From Methylophilus sp. QUAN (lineage in GTDB: Bacteria > Pseudomonadota > Gammaproteobacteria > Burkholderiales > Methylophilaceae), in assembly GCF_015354445.1 (NCBI RefSeq), contig NZ_JADKYT010000001.1:1178001-1242000 (forward strand): a stretch of 64,000 bases of DNA, in the 5' to 3' direction. A program made the position numbers and the translations under genes. The notes beneath the pieces were generated by a model. The model worked only from the letters and a program-made list of their open reading frames with translations. It had not been told where the DNA came from and did not search any database. Of this stretch, positions 16,585 through 25,879 are shown piece after piece (within the stretch, counting starts at the first letter, position 1; each line of letters begins with the position of its first letter).

Positions 16585-19500
16585 ATGATAACCGCCTCTC
16601 CTGTACAACTCATTGCCCAGCTTGAAAAACAACTTGCCCAGTGCATGCTGGCAGATCGCTTTCCGCTTAAACGCCGTTTGCAGCAGTTGCGCGATGCCTT
16701 GAAACAAAACAAGCCGGTTGATAAAGCGCTGGTTGATATTGCCCATAAAGTCCAGGCATCCCAGCAGCGTTTGCAAGCCAGATTAGCCGCATTACCCAAG
16801 CCACAATATCCTGAAGAGTTGCCCGTTAGCGGCAAAAAAGACGAGATTGCAGCGGCGATTGCCAAGCATCAGGTGGTGATTGTCTGTGGTGAAACAGGCT
16901 CTGGTAAAACGACGCAGTTACCCAAGATTTGCCTGGAGTTGGGCCGTGGTGTTAGTGGCTTGATTGGCCACACGCAGCCGAGGCGAATTGCCGCGCGGTC
17001 GGTGGCGTCACGTATTGCGCAGGAGTTGAATAGCCCGCTGGGTGAAGCGGTGGGTTACAAGGTGCGCTTTAATGACAAATTGTCCGAGAGCAGTTACGTT
17101 AAGCTGATGACGGACGGCATTCTGTTGGCGGAGACGCAAAGCGATAAATTCCTCAATGGCTATGACACCATCATTATTGATGAGGCGCATGAGCGCAGCC
17201 TGAATATTGATTTCCTGTTGGGTTATCTCAAGCAGCTGTTACCAAAACGGCCGGATTTGAAAATCATCGTCACCTCGGCGACGATTGATGCGGATCGATT
17301 CTCTAACCATTTCAATGGTGCGCCGGTGATTGAAGTGTCTGGCCGCACTTATCCTGTTGAAATCCGTTACCGCCCGCTGGGCAATAAAACCACGATGGTG
17401 GCGGTAGAGGTGCCGGTGGATGACGGGCTGGACGATATAGACCGTTTTGCGCAGGACCTCATGGGCATCAAGCGTAAGCCGCCGCGTACAGAAACACGCT
17501 GGCTGGAAGAAGATGACGAAGAAGAGGTGATGGAGGATGCCATCCTCGATACGGCTGAGGATTTGTTGCGTTTAGGCGATGGCGATATTCTGGTGTTCCT
17601 GCCTGGTGAGCGTGAAATCCGTGATACGGCTGACCATTTACGTAAATATCAGGGCCGTTCGCCCAAGTTGAAATCGATTGAGATTTTGCCGCTGTTTGCG
17701 CGGCTGAGTATTGAAGACCAGCAAAAAATTTTCCGCCCAGGTGGTCAGCGCCGCATCGTGCTGGCGACCAACGTCGCAGAGACGTCGCTGACGGTGCCAG
17801 GCATTAAGTATGTGATTGATGCCGGTTTGGCGCGCGTGAACCGCTACAGCCCACGTGCCAAGGTCGAGCAGTTGCAGATTGAGAAGATCTCACAGGCGGC
17901 CGCCAAGCAGCGGGCAGGGCGTTGCGGCCGCGTGTCCAACGGTATCTGTGTGCGCTTGTACTCAGAAGAAGATTTTAACCAGCGTCCGGCGTTTACTGAC
18001 CCTGAAATCTTGCGTAGCTCACTCGCCAGCGTGATTTTGCGCATGGCCGATTTGCGCTTGGGCGATGTGGCCGAGTTCCCATTTATTGAGGCGCCTTCGT
18101 CACGCCTGATTAGCGATGGCTACCAGTTGCTGCAAGAGCTGGGTGCGGTGACCGAGCGCCGAGAAATCACCGAGCTGGGCCGCCAGATGGCGCGCTTGCC
18201 ATTGGACCCACGTGTCGCGCGCATGATTATTGCGGCGAAAAAAGAAAGCTGTTTGCGCGAAATCCTGATTATTGCCAGTGTGCTCAGCATGCAGGATCCA
18301 CGCGAGCGCCCCATGGACAAGCGCGAAGCGGCAGATAGTGCCCATGCCAAGTTCAAAGCCGATGATTCCGACTTTATGAGTTATCTCAAGCTGTGGGAGT
18401 GGTATGAGCAGGCGTTAAAAACCAAAAAATCCAACCGCGATTTGCTCAACCAGTGCCATCAAAACTTCCTGTCCTTTTTGCGCCTGAAAGAGTGGCGCGA
18501 GTTGCATGCGCAGTTGCTGGATATGGTCGAAGAAATGGACTTTAAACGCAGTGATAAGGAAGCCAGTTATGAGCAAGTACATCGCGCATTGCTATCCGGT
18601 TTGCTGGGCAATATCGGCTTTAAGGATGGCGACAGTGAGACCTATGCTGGCGCGCGCGGTATCCGCTTTACCATTGCACCGGGCTCGGCACTGAAGAAAA
18701 ACCGTCCTAAATGGGTGATGGCGGCCGAGCTGGTGGATACCACCAAGTTGTATGCGCGCGTTGTTGCAAAAATTGACCCGGATTGGATAGAGCCGATTGC
18801 CAATGAAGGCGGTAGCCGTGACCTGACGCAAAGCGACTATACCGACCCGCGCTGGGATAGAAAAACCGCACAAGTGGTGGCGTGGGAGCGCGTGAGTTTA
18901 TATGGGCTGACCATAGTACCTAAGCGCCGTGTGCATTACGGGCCGATCAATCCGACCGAAGCGCGCGCGATTTTTATCCGCGAAGCGTTGGCGAATATGG
19001 AATTCGATACGCGCGCGCCATTTTTTGAAGCGAATCGCCGCTTGATCGCCGAAGTTGAGGCCTTGGAACACAAGGCGCGCCGCCAGGATGTGTTGGTGGA
19101 TGAGTACCAGTTGTTTGTGTTTTACGACAAAGTGGTGCCACAGATTGCGGAGCCTGGTCATCAACAGCCTTACCGCATTTATAACGGTGCCGCGTTTGAA
19201 AAATGGCGCCAGGATGCGGAAAAAGTAAATCCAAAAGTGCTGCATCTCACGCGCGAGTCACTGATGCGCCATGGTGCCAGTGCGATTACCGAGGTGCAAT
19301 TCCCCGAGCAAATGACCATCGATGGCGAGACGGTGCCGCTCAAATACCGTTTTGAGCCAGGCCATGTGCTGGATGGTGTGACAGCGACGATTCCGTTAGC
19401 CTTGCTGAACCAGCTGGACGCCACGGTGACCGAATGGCTGGTGCCCGGCATGGTGCGTGACAAGGTGACCGCGCTGATTAAAGCCTTACCCAAGACGCTG

Positions 19501-20655
19501 CGCCGCGTGTGTGTGCCGGTGCCGGAGTTTGTGACCGGGTTTCTGGAAGCAAAAAATGCGCAGCAGTCATTGTTGCCCGCACTGGCTGAGTTTATTCAAC
19601 ACAAGACCGGACTCAAGTTGAAGCCGGAAGAGTTTGACCTGGCTGGCCTGGATCCGCATCATTTAATGAATTTTAGCGTCGTCGACGAAAAAGGCCGTGA
19701 ATTGGGCATGGGCCGGGACTGGCACCTGCTTAAAAAACAACTGGGCTCGGCGGCACAACTGACATTCCGGACAGGTTCGCCCGGCATTGAAAAATCTGGC
19801 CTCAAACAATGGGATTTTGGCGATTTGCCGCAAACGCTCACCTTTAGCAAAGATGGCCGCCAGCTGACAGGCTACCCTGGTCTTGAAGACAATAGCGATA
19901 GCGTCGCCATCAAGCTATTTGATACACCGGAAGCGGCAGCGGTTTCGCACCGCAAAGGCGTGTGTCGCCTCATGCGTTTTGAGCTGAAAGAGCAAATCAA
20001 GCAACTCGAAAAAGGTCTGCCGGGCTTTAACCAGTATGCCTTGTTGTTACGCGCCATCATGAACCCGGATCAGTTACGCGAAGATATGCTGCAATGTATT
20101 GCTGATCGTGCGTTTATTGCCGAGGATGACTTGCCGCGTACCAATGCTGCTTTTATGCAACTCAAGGCACGGGCCCGCACGCGCTTGCCTGCCGTGACCG
20201 AAGCATTAACGCGACAGGCGCAACTGATTGCCAACGAATATCAAACGCTGGCGACACAGTTGCAAAAAATGACACCGGTGACGCAAAAAATCAAACGGGA
20301 ATGTGAACAGCAATTGCAAGGCATGCTGTATCACGGCTTTTTCAGCCAGACGCCATGGGAGCAATTACCGCATCTGCCGCGCTACCTCAAGGCGATTAAA
20401 ATGCGCATTGATAAATATCCCACCAGTATCGAGCGCGATGGCCGCCATGCGCAGGCACTGATACAACTAGAGCAGCGCTGGCAGCAAAAGGTCGAGCAGT
20501 TGCGCAAGGCGCATTTGCCTGTAACGAGCCAGTTACAAGACTTTACGTGGCAGTTGCAAGAGTTACGTGTATCATTATTTGCGCAGGAATTAAGGACGCC
20601 TTATCCTGTCTCAATCAAACGTCTTGAAAAACTCTGGCTAGAAATACAATCGTGA
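16585..20655 (+). CDS. hrpA: ATP-dependent RNA helicase HrpA
   Basis: DEAH-box RNA helicase of 1356 residues, slightly longer than E. coli HrpA (about 1300). Motifs in order: Walker A GETGSGKTT at 102-110, HTQPRRIAARSVA, IIIDEAHERSLN near 200, VTSATIDADRF, then the second RecA domain with VLATNVAETSLTVPGI and QRAGRCGR. The long C-terminal part holds the helicase-associated HA2/OB region and the HrpA-only DUF3418 extension. In E. coli HrpA helps resolve colliding or stalled ribosomes, so this is probably a housekeeping gene. It is monocistronic or leads into the TonB-like gene 35 bp downstream. Confidence 0.97.
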   Translation: MITASPVQLIAQLEKQLAQCMLADRFPLKRRLQQLRDALKQNKPVDKALVDIAHKVQASQQRLQARLAALPKPQYPEELPVSGKKDEIAAAIAKHQVVIVCGETGSGKTTQLPKICLELGRGVSGLIGHTQPRRIAARSVASRIAQELNSPLGEAVGYKVRFNDKLSESSYVKLMTDGILLAETQSDKFLNGYDTIIIDEAHERSLNIDFLLGYLKQLLPKRPDLKIIVTSATIDADRFSNHFNGAPVIEVSGRTYPVEIRYRPLGNKTTMVAVEVPVDDGLDDIDRFAQDLMGIKRKPPRTETRWLEEDDEEEVMEDAILDTAEDLLRLGDGDILVFLPGEREIRDTADHLRKYQGRSPKLKSIEILPLFARLSIEDQQKIFRPGGQRRIVLATNVAETSLTVPGIKYVIDAGLARVNRYSPRAKVEQLQIEKISQAAAKQRAGRCGRVSNGICVRLYSEEDFNQRPAFTDPEILRSSLASVILRMADLRLGDVAEFPFIEAPSSRLISDGYQLLQELGAVTERREITELGRQMARLPLDPRVARMIIAAKKESCLREILIIASVLSMQDPRERPMDKREAADSAHAKFKADDSDFMSYLKLWEWYEQALKTKKSNRDLLNQCHQNFLSFLRLKEWRELHAQLLDMVEEMDFKRSDKEASYEQVHRALLSGLLGNIGFKDGDSETYAGARGIRFTIAPGSALKKNRPKWVMAAELVDTTKLYARVVAKIDPDWIEPIANEGGSRDLTQSDYTDPRWDRKTAQVVAWERVSLYGLTIVPKRRVHYGPINPTEARAIFIREALANMEFDTRAPFFEANRRLIAEVEALEHKARRQDVLVDEYQLFVFYDKVVPQIAEPGHQQPYRIYNGAAFEKWRQDAEKVNPKVLHLTRESLMRHGASAITEVQFPEQMTIDGETVPLKYRFEPGHVLDGVTATIPLALLNQLDATVTEWLVPGMVRDKVTALIKALPKTLRRVCVPVPEFVTGFLEAKNAQQSLLPALAEFIQHKTGLKLKPEEFDLAGLDPHHLMNFSVVDEKGRELGMGRDWHLLKKQLGSAAQLTFRTGSPGIEKSGLKQWDFGDLPQTLTFSKDGRQLTGYPGLEDNSDSVAIKLFDTPEAAAVSHRKGVCRLMRFELKEQIKQLEKGLPGFNQYALLLRAIMNPDQLREDMLQCIADRAFIAEDDLPRTNAAFMQLKARARTRLPAVTEALTRQAQLIANEYQTLATQLQKMTPVTQKIKRECEQQLQGMLYHGFFSQTPWEQLPHLPRYLKAIKMRIDKYPTSIERDGRHAQALIQLEQRWQQKVEQLRKAHLPVTSQLQDFTWQLQELRVSLFAQELRTPYPVSIKRLEKLWLEIQS

Positions 20656-20690
20656 TGCGTGACGTCCGCTATTTTTAATTCATTCAGTTG

Positions 20691-21605
20691 ATGCAGCCTT
20701 CTCCTTTTGAACCCTTTAGTACGCCAAACTGGCTAAAGCCCAAGCAACGCGATCGTGTGTTGCATATTCCGGCACGCCTGATGTGGGCAGTGCTGCTGTC
20801 GTTGCTGTTTCATGCGGTTCTGTTCTGGGGATTTTTGCTCGACTTGCTCAAACCGCTCGAAGAGCCTGCGCAAGAGCCGTTGAATATTGTGCTGGATCTT
20901 GGGGTGCCTGCGCCTAAAACACCTAAAGTGTCGCCACCGCCAGAAATGCCACCGGAGCCACCGCCGCAGCCGCAGCCAAGGCCTAAACAACAGCCCAAGG
21001 CTGAGCCAAAGTTACCGAAAAAAGTCATTCAATCACAACGGCCAGATAGCCCGTTCAAATTGCCCGAGCCTAAGCCACAAAATAGGCCTGAGCCAACACC
21101 GCCTATGCCACCGCCGCCGGTGGAGGACTTTTCGAGTATGATCAAGCGCAGGCAGTCGGACCGTAATTCGGACGAAATGGCCGCCAAGCAGATCAACGAT
21201 GCCGCTGCTGCCGCTGAGCGTGGCCCGTCAGAAGACGAGCGCCGTACTAAAAACATCATGAACAACCTCAAGTTTGGCACTAACGGTTTGTTCCAGATTC
21301 GTCGCATGGACCCGTTTACTGCCACCTTCAGCTTTAAGGGCTGGGTCAATGACTATACCTCGGCCAATACGCAGTATTACGATGTTGAAGCACGCAATGG
21401 CGAGGATATTCGCCTGGTGATGATGCGCCGTATGATTGCGATTATCCGCGAACACTACAACGGTGATTTTGACTGGATATCCAACCGCTTGGGACGTACG
21501 GTATCACTGTCTGCACGTCCTGCAGACAATGCGTTCCTCGAAGACTTCTTGATGAAGGAATTCTTCGGGCCCAATTATAAAAACCTGGATGTGTACGGGC
21601 GCTAG
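20691..21605 (+). CDS. TonB-like proline-rich membrane-anchored protein of unknown function
   Basis: A 304-residue protein with one membrane segment near the N-terminus (MWAVLLSLLFHAVLFWGFLL), preceded by positive charges, then a Pro/Lys/Gln/Glu-rich stretch of about 100 residues such as PPPQPQPRPKQQPK, as in TonB and TolA periplasm-spanning linkers. The C-terminal 110 residues (FTATFSFKGWVNDYTSANTQYY through LMKEFFGPNY) form a compact domain that I do not recognise as the TonB_C fold. It probably spans the periplasm from the inner membrane. It sits upstream of a KdpD-like kinase gene with a 12-bp gap. No exbB or exbD is present, so an energy-transducing role is not supported. ATG 20691 is chosen over the in-frame TTG 20688. 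Confidence 0.7.
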   Translation: MQPSPFEPFSTPNWLKPKQRDRVLHIPARLMWAVLLSLLFHAVLFWGFLLDLLKPLEEPAQEPLNIVLDLGVPAPKTPKVSPPPEMPPEPPPQPQPRPKQQPKAEPKLPKKVIQSQRPDSPFKLPEPKPQNRPEPTPPMPPPPVEDFSSMIKRRQSDRNSDEMAAKQINDAAAAAERGPSEDERRTKNIMNNLKFGTNGLFQIRRMDPFTATFSFKGWVNDYTSANTQYYDVEARNGEDIRLVMMRRMIAIIREHYNGDFDWISNRLGRTVSLSARPADNAFLEDFLMKEFFGPNYKNLDVYGR

Positions 21606-21617
21606 CCAGGCGCAACG

Positions 21618-23135
21618 ATGATGCCAGGTGACTTCGATCATCCGCTGTTGACGAAACGGCCACCCTGGCAAAGCTATTTAGTCCTGATGGCTAGCCTGGC
21701 CTTGGTTTCAGGCATGGGCGTGTATTATTTTGCTGCACTGGGTGTGGCCGTTATTACGCTGCTGTACCTGTTGTGTGTGCTGTGGGCGGCTTATTTCCTG
21801 CGCTTTTCCCAGGCCTTGCTGACAGCGGTCGTCGCTGTTTTACTCATCAATTACTTTTTTATCGAGCCGCGTTATACCTTTGGGATCGCCAGCCTGCAAT
21901 CCTGGCTGATGTTGTCAGTATTTGCGGCGCTGGCGCTGATGGTGAGCCGTGCCATGCAGCAACTCAAGCAGCAAAGGCAACAGGCACAACAGGCAGCCTT
22001 ACAGTCACGTTTTTTCCAGTCATTGGCCGAGTTGCTGGCCATGCAGTCCAGTGTTGAGGGTTTGTTGCAAGCCGCCTGCCAGCATGTGCAAGACGTGTTT
22101 GGTTGGCAGGTTAGCGTGGTGCAGTTGTCCGATGCCAATGCATTAAACTGTTTGGCGGGGGCGCCGGTGCCTATGCTTGAAGCCTCCAGTGTGCAATGGG
22201 CGCTGGATTATCAACGCGCCATCGGGGCGGGCACCGCAGACTGGCCTGAACTGGATGCTTGCCTGCTGCCGTTTGGTTTTCCGCAACGTGAAGTGCTGGT
22301 AGTCGCTCGCCATGCCACGCCTGACCTGCATTTTTTACGCTTGCTGACGCATCAAATTGCACAGGCGACGATGAAGCTACGTCAACAAGTCGCGCTGGCA
22401 CAGGCGGCACGCGATGCCAGTGAAGCTAACTTCAAAAAGACACTGCTTACCGCGTTATCACACGATATGCGCACACCGCTGACTGCCATCCTCGGCGCAG
22501 CCAATGTGCTGGCAGATACACAGATTGCGCTGGCGCCAGCGCAGTCTGCACAATTGCTGCATAGCATACAAGCTGAAGCCAGCTACTTAACGCAGGCCAC
22601 GGAAAATATCCTGACGCTGGTGAAACTGGATGCCGGTAGCAGCAGCTTGCACCTGGACTGGGAATCCCCCCAAGAAATCATGCAGCATGTCGCACAGCGC
22701 TATTTACAACGCACGCCAGCGGTGTTGTTGCAAGTGACATTGCCAGCGGCCGATTTACAGCAAGAAATACTGTTTAAAGCAGATGCGGTATTGGTGGCGC
22801 ATTCGCTGGCCAACCTGATTGATAACGCCTTGCAATGGCGCGAGCCGGGCACCGCCATTGAAATCGCCATGCATATTGCATCATCTTCATTGGCATTGAC
22901 TGTGCGTAATCAGGGGCCGGGTTTCCCCCCAGGCTTTGTGATTTTCGCGTTTGAGTCACCAAAGCCTGCCGCCGCAGGCACGCGTGGTTTTGGGCTGGGT
23001 TTATCTATTGTGGATACTGTGATGCAACTGCATGGCGGTCAAGTACAGATAGGCACCAGTGCCGACCAGCGCACTGAAGTGCGCCTGCTGTTCCCCTTTG
23101 TTTATGCCGCAGACTTGATCAAGGCCGACGCATGA
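21618..23135 (+). CDS. KdpD-like sensor histidine kinase lacking the N-terminal KdpD domain
   Basis: Inner-membrane histidine kinase of 505 residues. It starts directly with the four-helix DUF4118 membrane domain of KdpD (NYFFIEPRYTFGI at about 78-90 corresponds to the conserved NFFFxPPxYTF), then a coiled coil, a GAF-like region (about 130-260), the phosphoacceptor domain with SHDMRTPLTAIL (His282) and a complete ATPase domain with NLIDNALQW and GFGLGLSIV. The large cytoplasmic KdpD sensor and USP domains of E. coli are missing, as in KdpD-N-less relatives. It overlaps the response regulator gene by 4 bp, and the Kup gene follows that, so the pair may sense potassium or osmotic state and control kup. 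Confidence 0.87.
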   Translation: MMPGDFDHPLLTKRPPWQSYLVLMASLALVSGMGVYYFAALGVAVITLLYLLCVLWAAYFLRFSQALLTAVVAVLLINYFFIEPRYTFGIASLQSWLMLSVFAALALMVSRAMQQLKQQRQQAQQAALQSRFFQSLAELLAMQSSVEGLLQAACQHVQDVFGWQVSVVQLSDANALNCLAGAPVPMLEASSVQWALDYQRAIGAGTADWPELDACLLPFGFPQREVLVVARHATPDLHFLRLLTHQIAQATMKLRQQVALAQAARDASEANFKKTLLTALSHDMRTPLTAILGAANVLADTQIALAPAQSAQLLHSIQAEASYLTQATENILTLVKLDAGSSSLHLDWESPQEIMQHVAQRYLQRTPAVLLQVTLPAADLQQEILFKADAVLVAHSLANLIDNALQWREPGTAIEIAMHIASSSLALTVRNQGPGFPPGFVIFAFESPKPAAAGTRGFGLGLSIVDTVMQLHGGQVQIGTSADQRTEVRLLFPFVYAADLIKADA

Positions 23136-23806
23136 GCCAGCAGGTCACTTTATTATTGGTCGAAGACGACCCGGGCGTGTACCAATTCCTGTTACCTGCA
23201 TTGTCTGCGCACGGCTATCGCGTGCAACATGCACGGGACCTCGCGCAAGCGCGTGAGGCCAGCGGCTTTGCCATGGCCATTCTCGACCTGGGTTTGCCAG
23301 ACGGGCAGGGCGAGCAGTTTATCCCGCAGCTGCGTGCTTATTCGGATGTGCCTATCCTGGTGTTATCTGCCCGCCAGGATGAACTGGATAAAGTGCATTG
23401 CCTGAACCTGGGCGCAGATGACTACCTGATGAAACCATTTGGCTTGCAGGAGCTGTTGGCGAGGATACAGGTGGCCTTGCGGCGCACGGCCATGATGCAG
23501 ATGCGTGATCACGTTTATCAGCATCAGTCATTAGTGATTAACCGTGCCAGCGGCCTGGTGACCAAACATGGAGAGCAGTTGCATTTGAGCCCCATAGAGC
23601 ATGCCTTGCTGATGTTGCTGGCCAGCAAACCCGGCACCATTTTTACCCATAGCCAATTGCTGGCCCAAGTGTGGGGGCCGGATTATATCGACGACACACA
23701 TTACCTGCGTATCCATATTGGCCGTTTACGCGCCAAGCTGGAAGATCAGCCCTCTGCACCGCAAACCTTACTCACCGAACTCGGCATCGGCTACCGCCTC
23801 GCCTAG
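23132..23806 (+). CDS. kdpE: KdpE-like OmpR-family response regulator
   Basis: Response regulator of 224 residues with an N-terminal receiver (EDD at 11-13, phosphoacceptor Asp52 in LDLGLPDG, Lys101 in YLMKPF) and a C-terminal winged helix with SPIEHALLMLLASKPG and YLRIHIGRLRAKLE. The sequence pattern is closest to KdpE. Its start overlaps the kinase stop (ATGA). No kdpFABC operon is in the window, and the next gene, 77 bp on, is the potassium importer kup; that gap could hold a KdpE-controlled promoter. Confidence 0.9.
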   Translation: MSQQVTLLLVEDDPGVYQFLLPALSAHGYRVQHARDLAQAREASGFAMAILDLGLPDGQGEQFIPQLRAYSDVPILVLSARQDELDKVHCLNLGADDYLMKPFGLQELLARIQVALRRTAMMQMRDHVYQHQSLVINRASGLVTKHGEQLHLSPIEHALLMLLASKPGTIFTHSQLLAQVWGPDYIDDTHYLRIHIGRLRAKLEDQPSAPQTLLTELGIGYRLA

Positions 23807-23883
23807 CCCTTAAATATTTGTTTATGCGATTGATATATCCTTAGCCGCACACTGCCTCCATCAATCAACCACAAGGGGATGTG

Positions 23884-25764
23884 ATGGACAATCTTTCCAT
23901 ACGAAAAAGCAGTTTGGCAGCACTGGCACTGGGGGCGATAGGCGTCGTTTACGGCGATATCGGCACCAGCCCGCTCTATACCGTACAAGTCATTTTCAGC
24001 GAGAGCACCGGCGTGCCGCTCAACCAGGCCAATATTCTGGGCGCGATCTCGTCTATTTTCTGGCTGCTGATGTTTGTGGTGACGTTTAAATATGTGCTGC
24101 TGGTGTTACGCGCGCACAACAAAGGCGAAGGCGGTGTGATGGCCTTGCTGTCACTGGCGGTGTCCAGTTTGCGGCCGCAAGATAAGCGCACTGGTGGTTT
24201 GTTATTACTGGGCGTGCTCGGCGCTGCCTTGTTTTATGGTGATAGCGTGCTCACGCCCGCCATTTCCGTGCTGTCCGCGGTCGAAGGCCTACAAGTGGCT
24301 TCTCCTGCACTGGCCGCGCAGATTCTGCCGATTACGATCGGTATCCTGATCAGCCTGTTCTGGTTTCAGCGGCATGGCACACATGCCGTTGGCCGATTTT
24401 TTGGCCCGATTGTGATCGTCTGGTTTCTGGCGCTGGCGGCGATAGGCGTGTGGCAAATTGCACAAGCGCCACAAGTGTTGCAGGCACTCAATCCGCAATA
24501 CGCCTGGCAGTTCTTACAGGCGCGTGGTGCTGGTGTATTTATCGCCATCGGTGCGATATTGCTGGCGGTGACCGGCGCCGAGGCGCTGTATGCCGACATG
24601 GGCCACTTTGGCCGCCGCGCGATACAGCTGGCCTGGCTGGGGCTGGTATTCCCCTGTTTGGCATTAAATTACCTGGGGCAGGGCGCGTTGCTGCTGCAAC
24701 ATCCTGAGGCGGTCAGCAATCCGTTCTATTTATCGTTCCCGCAACCTTTGCTCATCCCTGCCGTGATTCTGGCCACACTGGCGACCATTATTGCTTCGCA
24801 AGCGGTGATTTCCGGCGCATTCTCCATGACGCGCCAGGCAATTCAATTAGGCTTTTTGCCGCGCATGCGCATTATCCATACCTCTGCCAGCGAGTCCGGC
24901 CAGATTTATATCCCAGCTGTGAATTGGGCGTTGTTGCTGGCAGTGATCATCGTCTGTCTGGCGTTCCAAAGCTCGTCGGCGCTGGCGTCTGCCTATGGGA
25001 TTGCCGTCACCGGCACCATGTTCATCACGACTGTTTTGCTGTTTGTTGTCATGCGTCATCGCTGGCAGTTTCCGGCCTGGTTGGCCTGGCTGGTGACCGG
25101 CGCCTTGGGCGTGGTGGATGCCGTATTATTTAGCTCAGCCTCCATGAAGTTTTTGCAGGGTGGCTGGTTTCCGATTGCGTTGAGCATACTGCTGATTGTG
25201 CTGATGACCACCTGGAAAAAAGGCCGCTATACACTGCTGAATAGCATGGCTGAGACAGATCCCAAACTGGCGCCATTGCTCGCTACGCTTGCCAGCAGCA
25301 CACTGCCACAGGTGCAGAGAACGGCGGTCTATATGGTATCTAACCTCGACACAGTGCCACAGGCCTTGATGCATAACCTCAAGCATAACCAGGTGCTACA
25401 TCAGCGTAACTTATTTGTGAATGTGTCGTTTGAAGACGTGCCATTTATGAATACCGCTGAACGTGTCACTACCAAACGCCTGGCCGATGGTTTTTGGCAA
25501 GTGCAATTGCGCTACGGTTTTATGCAGCATGCCGATATTCCGCAAGCCTTGTTGCAACTGGATTTGGATGGGCAAAAACTGGATCCGTTTACCAACTCCT
25601 ACTTCCTGAGCCGCGATATCATCGTGCCAGATGTCGGTGGCGCCATGCCACGCTGGCGTGATCAGTTGTTTTCCGTGATGTCACGCAATGCCAGCAGTGC
25701 GGTAGAGTACTTTAATATTCCGGCTAATAGCGTCATTGAACTGGGCAGCCGGGTGCAACTATAA
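23884..25764 (+). CDS. kup: Kup/TrkD-type potassium uptake protein
   Basis: Low-energy K+/H+ symporter of the inner membrane, 626 residues, matching the family length. The start GAIGVVYGDIGTSPLYTV is the Kup signature, and about twelve membrane segments follow (for example FWLLMFVVTFKYVLLVLRA, GDSVLTPAISVLSAVEG, TGAEALYADMGHFG). A cytoplasmic C-terminal domain of about 170 residues ends the protein. ATG 23884 is chosen because AAGGGG lies 5 bp upstream; the GTG at 23881 would be too close. A strong terminator follows. Location behind kdpDE-like genes suggests potassium-linked control. Confidence 0.95.
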   Translation: MDNLSIRKSSLAALALGAIGVVYGDIGTSPLYTVQVIFSESTGVPLNQANILGAISSIFWLLMFVVTFKYVLLVLRAHNKGEGGVMALLSLAVSSLRPQDKRTGGLLLLGVLGAALFYGDSVLTPAISVLSAVEGLQVASPALAAQILPITIGILISLFWFQRHGTHAVGRFFGPIVIVWFLALAAIGVWQIAQAPQVLQALNPQYAWQFLQARGAGVFIAIGAILLAVTGAEALYADMGHFGRRAIQLAWLGLVFPCLALNYLGQGALLLQHPEAVSNPFYLSFPQPLLIPAVILATLATIIASQAVISGAFSMTRQAIQLGFLPRMRIIHTSASESGQIYIPAVNWALLLAVIIVCLAFQSSSALASAYGIAVTGTMFITTVLLFVVMRHRWQFPAWLAWLVTGALGVVDAVLFSSASMKFLQGGWFPIALSILLIVLMTTWKKGRYTLLNSMAETDPKLAPLLATLASSTLPQVQRTAVYMVSNLDTVPQALMHNLKHNQVLHQRNLFVNVSFEDVPFMNTAERVTTKRLADGFWQVQLRYGFMQHADIPQALLQLDLDGQKLDPFTNSYFLSRDIIVPDVGGAMPRWRDQLFSVMSRNASSAVEYFNIPANSVIELGSRVQL

Positions 25765-25780
25765 CCCTGTCTTCGCTGCA

Positions 25781-25812
25781 AAATAAAACCCGCCTATATG
25801 CGGGTTTTATTT
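25781..25812 (+). terminator. Rho-independent terminator after kup
   Basis: A perfect 13-bp stem (AAATAAAACCCGC paired with GCGGGTTTTATTT) with a 6-base loop, T-rich on the 3' side. It ends the kup transcript and, since the A-rich left arm gives a T-tract on the other strand, may also stop reading from the opposite side; the leftward chemoreceptor gene ends 68 bp to the right. Confidence 0.92.
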
Positions 25813-25879
25813 TTGGATAAGGTTTTATGATCGGTCTAGGTTTTTTAATCAAGCCCAGTTTTCTAACCAGGCATGATGA

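Noticed and set aside
20691-21605. TonB energy transducer for outer-membrane uptake
   Set aside because: No ExbB/ExbD genes and the C-terminal domain does not show the TonB_C motif; only the proline-rich linker is TonB-like.
23807-23883. FNR-like half site TTGATATATCC upstream of kup
   Set aside because: Only one half of the box matches; the second half site is missing.
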